The position numbers and the translations under genes are program-made. A model generated the notes under the pieces. That model searched no databases and had not been told where the DNA came from. It was given only the letters and a program-made list of their open reading frames with translations. From the NCBI GenBank assembly GCA_013298595.1, contig JAAFIG010000020.1:16926-80925 (forward strand): a DNA stretch of 64,000 nt, given 5' to 3'. Source of the stretch: Deinococcales bacterium (GTDB lineage: Bacteria; Deinococcota; Deinococci; Deinococcales; JAAFIG01). Positions 1-9,200 of this stretch are shown here, piece by piece (position 1 is the first letter of the stretch; each line of letters starts with the position of its first letter).

Positions 1-1333
1 CTGTAACAAGCGCAAAACCATCAGCAATCTTATCGATATTCACAGGTGGCTCTGGGGTTTCACCAGGACATGGAACATGGTTACTCGAGAATTTAAATGG
101 TCCTGTGAATTTAAAAGCTTGACCAAAAGCATGTTTGGTCAGACTCGGTTTTAGTTCAGCATTGACATAAAGAGTTTGATCTTTGTCTGGAACAAGTTCG
201 CCACGGTAATCATAGCTTTCGGTAAAAACTTCGGTAGCATTCTGACAAGGGCAACTCACTCTGGTGGTTTTATCGTAAGTCAAATAAACAATGCCTTCTT
301 CTTTAATTGTTTTTAACGTCCCATGGGTCAGAAATTCTGGATAGGTATTACCCAGATACGTTGTTGTTGGAAAGTACTCCGATGCCTTAGCAGTTTCGTA
401 TTGTCCAGACACAGATATGCCATATGTTTCAGAGTATTTTGCCCCAGAAATTTTTGAGTAATCATTGGCAACAATGTTGACCCAACCCTTGGAATCCATA
501 ATTTGCACCGAGCTTTGATACGTTTGACTATTTGCCACTGCTTTAACCGTAACAATACTCGGACTTGGTTTTACGCTAGGAGCTGTGTACGTGGCTTTGG
601 TCGCACTCGAGCTTTCCACTCGCCCAAGACTCGATGAACCACCAACGGTGTTATTAACCGACCAACTTTGCACCGCAGAAACACTGACACTGGCAAGATT
701 CGAGGCATCGGTAGTGATTTGCGACAAGGCAAAATTGACACTATCACCAATTCGTACCGAAGCACGTCTAGGAAGCAAAGCAAACTTTGCCGCCAAAGCA
801 TAATCGCCTTGTTTTGTCACAGGAATTTTAATCACACGCAATTGCGATAATGGTCGAGGCAAAATCCGATTCGCTCGAGACACAACACTTGGCACAGCCG
901 AAGCTGGCACGAGTGTAGGAGCAACTGCTTGCCAAGAACCATCCGCGTTTTGTTGACCAAAAACCAAATCCTCGAGATTCACTTCTTCTGGGTCAACGTT
1001 TAAGTATAAATCCAGTGGTGCAACCATGACCGCTGTTGGGGGATCAAAAGTAACCCGATAGGCTGTGTTAGAAACAGCATTTGGCATGGTGTTTTCTATT
1101 GTAGAAAAAATAATTTTCACGCCAGTAACTGTGCCAAAAGGAGCACTCGAGCCAAATAAATAGCTTTTGTCAGCCTCACCGATAACTGTACCTTGGGGTG
1201 TCACCGCACTAGGCAAGGGTGTATCCAAAACAGGCACGTCGAAAGGTTGGTCAATAATGGGTGGTTTAACTCCACCTGTACCACCACAAGCCAATAAACT
1301 TAGTAATAAACCAAAAACCAAGATTTGTTTCAT
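1..1333 (-). CDS. Putative lipoprotein, C-terminus beyond window edge
   Basis: An open frame runs from ATG at 1333 to the window edge with no stop, so the gene is partial (about 444 residues visible). The start follows a good ribosome-binding site (GAGGA). The first 16 residues form a lipoprotein signal ending in the lipobox LLACGG, so the mature protein should be lipid-anchored at Cys16. The rest is a Ser/Thr/Val-rich, beta-type exported protein without a family I recognise. A segment near residues 190-250 (NNTVGGSSSLGRVESSSATKA style) resembles the bacterial Ig-like stretch in the next gene, which suggests the two are distant relatives. It has its own SARP-like promoter just upstream. Confidence 0.8.
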   Translation of the reverse strand, partial: MKQILVFGLLLSLLACGGTGGVKPPIIDQPFDVPVLDTPLPSAVTPQGTVIGEADKSYLFGSSAPFGTVTGVKIIFSTIENTMPNAVSNTAYRVTFDPPTAVMVAPLDLYLNVDPEEVNLEDLVFGQQNADGSWQAVAPTLVPASAVPSVVSRANRILPRPLSQLRVIKIPVTKQGDYALAAKFALLPRRASVRIGDSVNFALSQITTDASNLASVSVSAVQSWSVNNTVGGSSSLGRVESSSATKATYTAPSVKPSPSIVTVKAVANSQTYQSSVQIMDSKGWVNIVANDYSKISGAKYSETYGISVSGQYETAKASEYFPTTTYLGNTYPEFLTHGTLKTIKEEGIVYLTYDKTTRVSCPCQNATEVFTESYDYRGELVPDKDQTLYVNAELKPSLTKHAFGQAFKFTGPFKFSSNHVPCPGETPEPPVNIDKIADGFALVT

Positions 1334-1382
1334 ATATCCTCCTCGAGAAAACCAGCCTTAGCAGGTCTGAACAGGTAAACCG

Positions 1383-1440
1383 TACAAAAATCACCGTGAC
1401 TGGAGCGTGACTGGCATCCGAGCAACTGGAGCGTGACTGG
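1383..1440 (-). promoter_or_regulatory. SARP-like direct-repeat promoter of the first lipoprotein gene
   Basis: On the minus strand the heptamer CCAGTCA occurs twice with CGCT between (1414-1408 and 1403-1397). Eight bases later comes TTTGTA (1388-1383) as the candidate -10. A second upstream pair with the same 11-bp period (1440-1434 exact, 1429-1423 with two mismatches) extends the array. The layout equals the known SARP promoter pattern. The leader to the ATG is about 49 nt. Confidence 0.65.
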
Positions 1441-1466
1441 GAAACTCGAGCCAAAAGCTGAAAATA

Positions 1467-1501
1467 GCTTTTCTCGAGCTTGTCATGAACTCGAGAAAAG
1501 C
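1467..1501 (-). terminator. Hairpin terminator after second lipoprotein gene
   Basis: A 12-bp perfect inverted repeat (1467-1478 with 1490-1501) whose arms include CTCGAG lies just past the stop codon of the minus-strand gene ending at 1509. The minus-strand tail is only moderately T-rich, so termination strength is uncertain. Confidence 0.55.
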
Positions 1502-1508
1502 GCATAGA

Positions 1509-3020
1509 TTAGTTAGTAGTGAAATTCCATGTTGCTGTCGTGACCCAAGTAGCAAATATTGTGCCATTGCTGCCAAGGTCTTCCCCTGTTTGTGTGGCAC
1601 TACCCGAGATTGTGTCTGTGTTGATGTAAGAAAGTGGTGTATTAATCTGAGTACCGCCAAGTGTGCTTTGAATTTGTACATTGCTACCAACATTGCACTT
1701 CATCTCACCAAGTCCAGATATTGGGAACCGAAAAATATATGTTTTGTTAACTTCATCAAAAATTAGTGTTGCGTTTTCTGTTCCGCCTGTATTGGTAATT
1801 GGCGAGGCACTGCAAGTTCTACTCCCAACCTTAAAACTCGCATCTGACGTGATAGCGTTTGTACTCCCGTCGCTGTAATTAGGAACTCCATCTGTACGAA
1901 TATTCCTAAAATCAAAAGTAGCCGTACCCTCACGAACTTGCACGCCGCCTTTGGCATAGGTATAAGTGGATTTAAAAGTAACTGTGCCACTTAACCTCTT
2001 TTTTCCATCTGTTAAGATTACAGACCCAATAATGCGGACTTTTTTGCTTGGATTTGCGTTATTGACACTGGTAAACACCACCGTATCGATTCTCCCAACT
2101 GCCGAAGTCGCTGTTGGAGCGGTATAAATGGCATTGGCAACACCAGAAGCAGCAATACTACCCAGTCCAGCCCCTGATACACTCCAATTGCGGGTAAAAC
2201 CAGATTTTGAATTTGTAAAAGGATACGGCTTAACAATGATCGCTGGCGTAAGTGGTACAAGTTCGTCATCATTATCTATTGGTTTGGTAACTGGTGGAGT
2301 CGGTGAAGTGCTGACTGGTGTAAGCGGCACAAGTTCATCATCGTCATCGGTAACAGCTGGTTTAACCAGACCCGACCGAGCCGACTGGCTTTTCTCCGAA
2401 ATTGCAACATTTGCATAAGCCGTAAACGTTAAAGTCTTACCGATTTGCAACCGAGATACCGATGGTTTCAAATAAAAGCGTTCAATCCGAATAATATCCA
2501 TTGGGTATAACTTATTGCCTTGTAATTGCAAACCTCTCGAGTAAGTGGTTGTTAAACTTGGCGGCACAGGCGAAATTCGTGCCGACATTGTACGGTTCGC
2601 CGTATCCACACTGACTTTCCGACTGACGACCCAAGCACCATTTGGCAATCTGACAGCAATACCATAATTTTCAGGAGCAGCTAAATCTGTGGGGTACGAA
2701 AATTGTATTGTAATTGGTTGCGTCCAAACATCACCCGTTAAACGCAAACCCTGACCTGAACCATTCACGGTGTCGTTAATAGCTTGGACACTCAGACTCG
2801 AGCCATCTGGCATTGCCCCAGCGGGCACAACAACTTTTGCACCAGCACTAAGCACATCGGCACTACCACCAGTGGCTGTGATAGGAAGGGTTTGTACTGC
2901 ACCAATGACAGTAGCCTCGGGAGTAATAAGTGTCTCGAGCCGTGCTGGTGGGATTGGTGCACCACCTCCGCACGCAACCAGAGCAAGGAACAGGGATGCA
3001 ACGGGTATCAAAGTTTTCAT
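1509..3020 (-). CDS. Putative lipoprotein with Ig-like region
   Basis: This 503-residue protein starts at ATG 3020, after an AAAGGAG ribosome-binding site; a longer frame upstream would break the signal peptide. Residues 1-17 are a lipoprotein signal with lipobox LVACGG. Residues about 30-120 contain a segment (AGAKVVVPAGAMPDGSSLSV) like the beta-rich domain seen again in the lipoprotein at 63261. Residues about 215-240 and 255-280 hold a duplicated acidic linker (DDDELVPLTP twice). A bacterial Ig-like segment follows (GLGSIAASGVANAIYTAPT). No enzyme motif is visible. It is probably a surface-exposed structural or binding protein. It has its own SARP-like promoter. Confidence 0.8.
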   Translation of the reverse strand: MKTLIPVASLFLALVACGGGAPIPPARLETLITPEATVIGAVQTLPITATGGSADVLSAGAKVVVPAGAMPDGSSLSVQAINDTVNGSGQGLRLTGDVWTQPITIQFSYPTDLAAPENYGIAVRLPNGAWVVSRKVSVDTANRTMSARISPVPPSLTTTYSRGLQLQGNKLYPMDIIRIERFYLKPSVSRLQIGKTLTFTAYANVAISEKSQSARSGLVKPAVTDDDDELVPLTPVSTSPTPPVTKPIDNDDELVPLTPAIIVKPYPFTNSKSGFTRNWSVSGAGLGSIAASGVANAIYTAPTATSAVGRIDTVVFTSVNNANPSKKVRIIGSVILTDGKKRLSGTVTFKSTYTYAKGGVQVREGTATFDFRNIRTDGVPNYSDGSTNAITSDASFKVGSRTCSASPITNTGGTENATLIFDEVNKTYIFRFPISGLGEMKCNVGSNVQIQSTLGGTQINTPLSYINTDTISGSATQTGEDLGSNGTIFATWVTTATWNFTTN

Positions 3021-3053
3021 GGATTTGTCTCCTTTTGTAACTGCTGGGAAGCG

Positions 3054-3085
3054 TACAAAAAACAGGATGACTGGAGCGTGACTGG
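3054..3085 (-). promoter_or_regulatory. SARP-like direct-repeat promoter of the second lipoprotein gene
   Basis: On the minus strand CCAGTCA (3085-3079), CGCT, CCAGTCA (3074-3068), eight bases, then TTTGTA (3059-3054). The element is 32 bp and the leader to the ATG is 33 nt. It lies in a block of about 52 bp that is almost identical to the one upstream of the third lipoprotein gene. Confidence 0.7.
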
Positions 3086-3121
3086 GAAACTCGAGCCATT
3101 GCAAAACAGTAGTGAATTTTC

Positions 3122-3157
3122 AAAAGCTCGAGAGGAGAACGTGCCTCTCGAGCTTTT
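3122..3157 (-). terminator. Strong hairpin terminator after third lipoprotein gene
   Basis: A 14-bp perfect stem (3122-3135 with 3144-3157) contains CTCGAG in both arms. It has T-runs on both sides, so it may work in both directions. It separates the minus-strand gene ending at 3176 from the next gene's promoter. Confidence 0.75.
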
Positions 3158-3175
3158 TTGATGCTAAGACTAGAA

Positions 3176-4966
3176 TTAGTATTTTACTCGAACATTGAAG
3201 TAGTTATATTGTGTGAAATCAGCATTCGCATTGACTCCATGAATTGTCATGACACTTCCGTTGATTGTAGCATGCCAAGCAATCAGGTTCACGTCTGAAC
3301 CTGACCTTGGGATGGTTGCACGTCCTGCTGTACCAAAAGTTAAATCTGGCAGACCGTTGGGTTTGAATCGCTGCATAGCAGCATCATTTGGGGCTTCAAT
3401 ATCACCAGTACCCAGGAGTACAAGTGAACCATCAGCAGCATAAGTACCACCGAAAGTACCTGTCCTAGAATTATTTAAATTTGTAATGAAGGAGGTGTTG
3501 GAATTTGTGACGAAGTAGATTTTATTATTGTATTCAAGCACTTCTACAACAAAATCAGGACCATTAACAAATTCCTGTATTCCTGTAACTGGATCAATTC
3601 GGATTCCATTAGAAGATCTATTGTACACCAAGACCGAACCATCACTGAGGACTTTGCCTGCTGCGTTGACTCGAGTGGATGAAACGTTGACTTGGATGCT
3701 AGATAACAGCGTACCGTTCGTACCAAACGCTGTATCAGGAGTTCCATCAACATTTAATTTTTGAAACATTGATGAAGAACCTGTCACAGTGCTACCTGCT
3801 AATATGAAGTTTCCTTCTCCAATAATCAGGATTTTTGCGTTCGGTAGTAAGACTGCACTAAAAAAGTTTTTGCTATTACTTGGGTCATCTATTACCAATT
3901 TGCCATTTGTGCCAAAACTCAGTACAGGTGCTCCTGCTGAATTTATGCGCCAGAGAGTCAGTTTGAAAAATCCTGAAACCTCATTGCGGCTACTAATTAA
4001 ATAATCACCATTGCTATTTCGTTGCATTGAAGTAACAGATTTTCCCGATGTAACAATAGTGGTTGTACCACCTGTACCAAAAGTTGTATCAAGGGTGGCA
4101 TCTGCATTCCAACGGGTTAAGGTCATGGTCTGGGTAACTGCTGGCAAAGCAGTTTCGTCTGTAAATGTGCCAAAGGCGACGAATTTACCATCTGGTTGTA
4201 GTATTGTCGAAAGCCCAGTATTACTGGCAATTGAATTGGTGCTGCGATTCATTGCGCCTATTACAGTACCCGGTTTTACAATGACACTTAGTGTTGCGCT
4301 CCAAGTCTCTTCAAATACTCCACTCGAGGTTGTTAGTGTTAATGGCACGCTGGCAGTGGTTTCGGGGGCTGTTAAACTGGCGGTCAGAACCAAGTCGCCA
4401 CTGGTGGTATTGGCTGGTATGGTCACACCACTCGAGTTTACACCTGTTGGTAAGCCTGTGAGTGTAACCGTAACGGGGTCGCTGTATCCTTGTGAACGAC
4501 CAAGTAAAATTTTGGTTGTAATGCTTGTACCTGCTGCGATTACTAAATTAGAATCAAGTATCGTTGTTGTAAAAGGCAGCACCTGTCCTACCGTGTTTTT
4601 TGAAACCAAACTAGCACCACTCGAGGCTTGGATACCAATGGTGTTGGTTGTGCCAGGAGCGGCGGCTGTAAGAATTTGGAGTGTGCCGCTGGTATCTGGG
4701 CTTCTAATAACAATTGGTGAGGCTGAAAATCCAAGAGTGCCTGTGTTTAATCCGACAGTAATATCGCCTGTGAAACCTGCTAAACGTTGAACGGTAACTG
4801 GTAACGAAGCGCTGCTGTTGGGTCGGAAGACCAATTTGGATAAGGCAACATTTAAGTCAAACATTGCCGCTGGGGGCGGGGGTGGTGGTTTGACCTCTGG
4901 GGTTGGACATGCAACCAATGCTATTGCTAATGCGAGTAAGCCCGAAAAAACTTGGTACTTTTTCAT
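3176..4966 (-). CDS. Putative lipoprotein with delta-60 repeats
   Basis: This 596-residue protein begins at ATG 4966 after an AGGAGG site. Its lipoprotein signal ends at LVACPTP, followed by a proline run (residues about 26-33). Residues about 35-245 are three similar Ig-like or Calx-beta-like segments with alternating Val/Thr. The C-terminal half carries repeats of the delta-60 type, recognisable by the motif LDTTFGTGG and its variants (TPDTAFGTNG, LPDLTFGTAG), which follow a phrase like RWNADA or KLNVDG. Delta-60 repeats are thought to form beta-propeller-like blades in secreted proteins. Its function is unknown; surface adhesion or binding is an inference. The gene has a SARP-like promoter and its own terminator. 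Confidence 0.85.
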   Translation of the reverse strand: MKKYQVFSGLLALAIALVACPTPEVKPPPPPPAAMFDLNVALSKLVFRPNSSASLPVTVQRLAGFTGDITVGLNTGTLGFSASPIVIRSPDTSGTLQILTAAAPGTTNTIGIQASSGASLVSKNTVGQVLPFTTTILDSNLVIAAGTSITTKILLGRSQGYSDPVTVTLTGLPTGVNSSGVTIPANTTSGDLVLTASLTAPETTASVPLTLTTSSGVFEETWSATLSVIVKPGTVIGAMNRSTNSIASNTGLSTILQPDGKFVAFGTFTDETALPAVTQTMTLTRWNADATLDTTFGTGGTTTIVTSGKSVTSMQRNSNGDYLISSRNEVSGFFKLTLWRINSAGAPVLSFGTNGKLVIDDPSNSKNFFSAVLLPNAKILIIGEGNFILAGSTVTGSSSMFQKLNVDGTPDTAFGTNGTLLSSIQVNVSSTRVNAAGKVLSDGSVLVYNRSSNGIRIDPVTGIQEFVNGPDFVVEVLEYNNKIYFVTNSNTSFITNLNNSRTGTFGGTYAADGSLVLLGTGDIEAPNDAAMQRFKPNGLPDLTFGTAGRATIPRSGSDVNLIAWHATINGSVMTIHGVNANADFTQYNYFNVRVKY

Positions 4967-5000
4967 AATTCCTCCTGTTGTTTGTAACTGTTGGGAAGCG

Positions 5001-5032
5001 TACAAAAAACAGGATGACTGGAGCGTGACTGG
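5001..5032 (-). promoter_or_regulatory. SARP-like direct-repeat promoter of the third lipoprotein gene
   Basis: On the minus strand CCAGTCA (5032-5026), CGCT, CCAGTCA (5021-5015), eight bases, TTTGTA (5006-5001). It is identical in layout and heptamer to the sites before the two other lipoprotein genes, which suggests one shared activator. Confidence 0.7.
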
Positions 5033-5189
5033 GATTTTGACCCTCGAGAAAACCGTCTATAACAACTTAGATTAAATTGTGATTTCTAGCTTTCTCGAGA
5101 ATGGCTTTGCAAACCAGATTACTTGTGAAAAAACTTTCTTGGTACTCGAGTGGTATACCTTACTAGGCATTCAGGGGTATAGTATTGCT

Positions 5190-5384
5190 ATGGTTGTCAT
5201 ACTCGAGCCTGAAAAAATTGATGCAAATGAACGACAAAAAGCCTTGCTGCTAACACAGGCAAGCTCGAGAATTGAGGGTTTGCAATCAGAAGAATTTGCC
5301 ACTGATTTACTCAAGAAAAAAGCACTTGGCGAATTAACAACTGAGCAAGTCAAAATGGCATTGGATGCTCGTTATAAACGCTAA
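5190..5384 (+). CDS. VbhA-type Fic antitoxin
   Basis: This 64-residue protein starts at ATG 5190, chosen because a TATAGT -10 ends 6 nt before it (leaderless type) and the longer frame upstream looks non-coding. Near residue 25 it holds the motif SSRIEG, which fits the inhibitory (S/T)xxxE(G/N) helix of class I Fic antitoxins; the Glu blocks the ATP gamma-phosphate site of the partner Fic enzyme. The rest (LQSEEFATDLLKKKALGEL) matches the three-helix VbhA fold. The fic gene starts 5 nt after its stop, so the two form a toxin-antitoxin operon. Confidence 0.8.
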   Translation: MVVILEPEKIDANERQKALLLTQASSRIEGLQSEEFATDLLKKKALGELTTEQVKMALDARYKR

Positions 5385-5389
5385 GCATC

Positions 5390-6232
5390 ATGTCTTACAC
5401 GAATAACAACGGTGTATTTAAAAATTTGCTCGGAATTTTAGACGCTAACGAATTACAATTGGCGGAAACTGCCTATGTAGAGAATCGTTTGTTCGATTTA
5501 CGAATCCGAAATTCACCAATGGGGAATTTTGATTTAGACCATTTGAAAGTCATTCATCATTTTTTGTTCCAAGATGTGTACGAATGGGCTGGAAAAACTC
5601 GAGCTGAACAAACCATCATTGCTGGGCAATCATTCATGCCGTTACCTGTGCTGATAAAAGGAAGTTCAGTATTTTTATTGGCAGATCAAATTAAACCAGT
5701 TTTAGAACAGGCTTTTGAAGATTTGAAGTAGCAAAATTACTTTCGTGGTATGACTAGAGCAGATTTTTCTGTTTCGGCTGGAAATTTGTTGTGTACGCTT
5801 AATCATGCCCATGCTTTCAGAGAAGGTAACGGCAGAACCCAACGAGAATTTATTTCGCAATTGGCAACTTTTGCCAATCATCCGCTTGATTGGACTGTGG
5901 TTAGCCAAGAGCGCATGATAAGTGCAAGTATTGATAGTGTTAATGGCAATACCAGTCCTATGCAGCGCTTAATCGAGGAAATCAGTGACCCGCAAAAAAC
6001 CACCGTGCTTGGTGACGCAATCGCATTCCTAGAAAGTCATGATATCAATTGGAATCAGCGTTATTTGGCAACGACCATCGTAGGACTCGAGTACGAGGGT
6101 ATATTGGTTAGTCATTCGGCAAAGCATTTTATTCTCATGACTACAGAACAGCAAATTATTATTGGGTTTCGTTCGGATTTACCAATGCCTCGAGTGTCAA
6201 ATGCAAAGATTTATTTTAAGGCAACACGGTAA
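5390..6232 (+). pseudogene. fic: Fic adenylyltransferase toxin interrupted by in-frame TAG
   Basis: Two stretches in the same frame (5390-5731 and 5732-6232) encode one Fic protein of about 280 codons, split only by an amber codon at 5729-5731. The N-terminal part has the usual Fic helices (GNFDLDHLKVIHHFLF, DVYEWAGKTR). The second part has the full catalytic motif HAFREGNGRTQR, with catalytic His and phosphate-binding loop. Fic enzymes transfer AMP from ATP to target proteins. With the stop, the first piece lacks the active site; a second start at ATG 5750 could give a truncated catalytic piece. It may be a natural inactivating mutation, a sequencing error or suppressor readthrough. Its end overlaps the convergent regulator gene by 17 bp. 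Confidence 0.75.
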
Positions 6233-9200
6233 GCCCTTGATTTCTGGCTTCCTCGAGAATGGCGACATTGGTTAGGTTTTTACTAAGAAATGTTGTTTGG
6301 TACTCGAGGTCTAAGGTTTTTTGCTGGCTCTGAATTAACTCGAGCACAGTTTTTAAGGTTGTTAATGCAGTCGTATCTTTTGTAGCGGTCTGTGCTTGGT
6401 AATGCGTCCATAAAATTTCTGCTATTGGAATACTCGAGCGAATTTCATCAGGGCTGTTTAGGGTTGCGGTTGTTAACTTGAGGGCTTTTTGGGCTTGTCC
6501 TAGGCTCAGTAAGGCTTGGGCTAATTTGATATTGGCAGTGAGAATAATGCTGTTCATATTGAAGGGCTTGACTGTTTTTAACAGATTTTTGGCTGTTTCT
6601 TTGGCATCTGTGGGTGCTTGTAGGCTGCATAGGACAAGGTCAATGGTGCTGATGTCTTTGATCGAAGTGGTTTTTTGGCGTAACTGCATTAATTCAGCTT
6701 CAATCACATCGGTGGGTTGGTTTAAGCTTTTTTTGGTTATTGCTAATTCGCATAAATACATGTTGTAAAATATCGGTATTTCTTGTGCTTTTGGTAAAAA
6801 ATCCTCGAGAATCAAAAGGGCTTGCTCTGGTTGTCCTAAACGTCTTAGAACAGCAGCGACTCGAGATTGTAACAAGGCAATTCGTTGTGGTACGGATTCT
6901 TCTGCAATTTTTAAGCCTTGGCGAGCGTGTCCCAAGGCAGATTGGTATTGCCCTAACACAACTTCGACACTGCTCAGGGTAGCAAGGGTGCCAGTACCGC
7001 CAAGTAACTTATTTGAAAACTCTTCGAGTATGTCTTTGGCTTGTAAGAAATACTGTTGGCTTTCGAGTAATTTGCCTTGATTGTATAAATTGATTCCTAA
7101 GTTCGATAATGCAGAAAATACGTGTTCACGTAACTCGAGTTGTTGCACCATCAGCAAGGATTCGCGGTGGAATTGCTCGGCTTTTTGGTGCATTCCTAGT
7201 TGATCGTTGATCGCAGCGGTGTTGCCCATAGAAACAGCTAATTGTTCTTTGGAAAGTCGTACTTCTATGGGTTGTAGATGCTGGTTTTTTTCGTATGCTT
7301 GTTTGCCAAGAGCTAATGAAGCTTCAAAGTGAATTGCTGCTTCTTTAATTTTATTTTGGTAATACAAAAACGAACCCAAACTGGTTTCTATATCTTGCTG
7401 GACATCTAAGTCTTGGGCTACTATGGCGTGTTCTAAACCACGAAAGGCAGATTTTTCTGCAGCGGGTAGATCACCTTGAGCTGCAAATAAGTGGGCTTGT
7501 AAACCAAAAGCTCGAGCGCGCATATCTTCGGTATTGGCGTACAGGAAAAAAGTATCCACCAGTTTTTTCATGGAGTCTGTGCGTTGCAACGGCAGGTAGT
7601 GTTTGGCTGCCCACATTAGCGCGGTGCAGCCTTCTCGAGCATCGCCAAGGCGAAATTGGGCAGCAGCTATGGTTTCGTATGTTTGCCCTGCTTCGATAAA
7701 TTTAAGCAATGAAGTAAAATAAATAGCGGCTTTCCAGAGGAACGGTATGGCTTTGCTATCTTCTTGTCCTTGCAGATAATGCTCGGCAACTCGAATAGCA
7801 CTGACATCACCAAGGTTTGCTGCTTCCAGAATTTGGGCAATTTGCCGATGTAAGTACCGTTGTAAACCTGCCCCAATCGAGGTTTTGACTGTTTCAAAAA
7901 TCAAGTCATGAACAAAGCGTTCTTGCTGCATCACTTGCGCTTGCTCGAGTTGCTGCATGGCATTGCTCAGGTCAAAAGGATTTTTCTCGAGAATCATCGC
8001 AGCACGATCCAACGTAAAATCTTGATTCATCACAGCCGCAATTTGGGTTAAGCGAGTGGCTTCTGGGCTAAGACTACCAAGTCGCCCAGCAATCAATTGC
8101 TTAATTCGTGGCGCATCTTTTATATCAGCTCCAGTCTCGAGGGTGTGGCGTAGTGCCTCGAGCAAGTACAGTGGGTTGCCATTGGTATAGGTTTGTAAAT
8201 CGGTGCTCGAGAAATCTTTGGCTAAAGCTAAGCTAGAAAGCAGTTCGGTGGTTTCGGAAGTCGAAAGTAGTTGTAATTCGATTTTTATGGCTAAACCTGC
8301 GGTGATCGTCTGCTCGAGTATTTCGTTGGCTTCTACTCCAAGTTCATTTGGACGATAAGCAAGTATGGTGCGGATACCAGTCGGGTTGCCCCAATGGTTC
8401 TGGAAAACATGTTGAAACGCTGCAAAACTAGCTGTATCCATAAATTGTAAATCGTCTAAAGCAATGTGTTTCATACCAGCCGCCAAGGCTAACTGACAGA
8501 CTTCGCTTTTTGCTTGGTAGAAACGCAGAACATCGCTATCGTTACTCAGAGGCGCAAGCACATCCTGATCTGCGCGTAAACTCGGCAAAATACGGCTTAA
8601 CTCGAGGCGCACCCAATCGGGTAAGATCACAGTGTACTTCTCGAGCATTTGCTGGTACGTGCGAGCACTGGTCGCATATGATACCGTTGCATCACCTGGA
8701 CGACCTGAGAAAATACTCGAGCTGGCTTTACTGGCGAGGAAATCCTCGAGCAAACGGCTTTTGCCGATGCCAGCTTCACCTGCTAGTAAAATTGCCTGAC
8801 CAGCCGCCCAAGCGTTTTCCATTTGTTGCCAAGCAGCTTCACGTCCGACAAGTTTTTGTGGGCGTAACACCGACAATGGTAATTCAACTCGAGTCTGTTG
8901 CACTGGTACTAAAGCCTGACTGCTCCTAATCTCTTCGAGTAAGGCAAGTGTGGTCGCTGATGGACGAACACCCAATTCGTTTTGCAGCGTTTGCTCGAGT
9001 GTGCCAAATGTTTGAATGGCAGCCCCTCGATCTCCAAGTAAGTACTGCAAACGCATGACAGTTCGATACGAACTTTCGGCAACTTTATCGCGCTTGATGC
9101 TTTCGAGTGCCCAAAAAAGTGCTTCGCTAAACTGCTGATTTTGCTCGAGACGAGCAGCTTCTAAAACACATGCCTGAAGCGAAACTTGCCATAATCGTTC

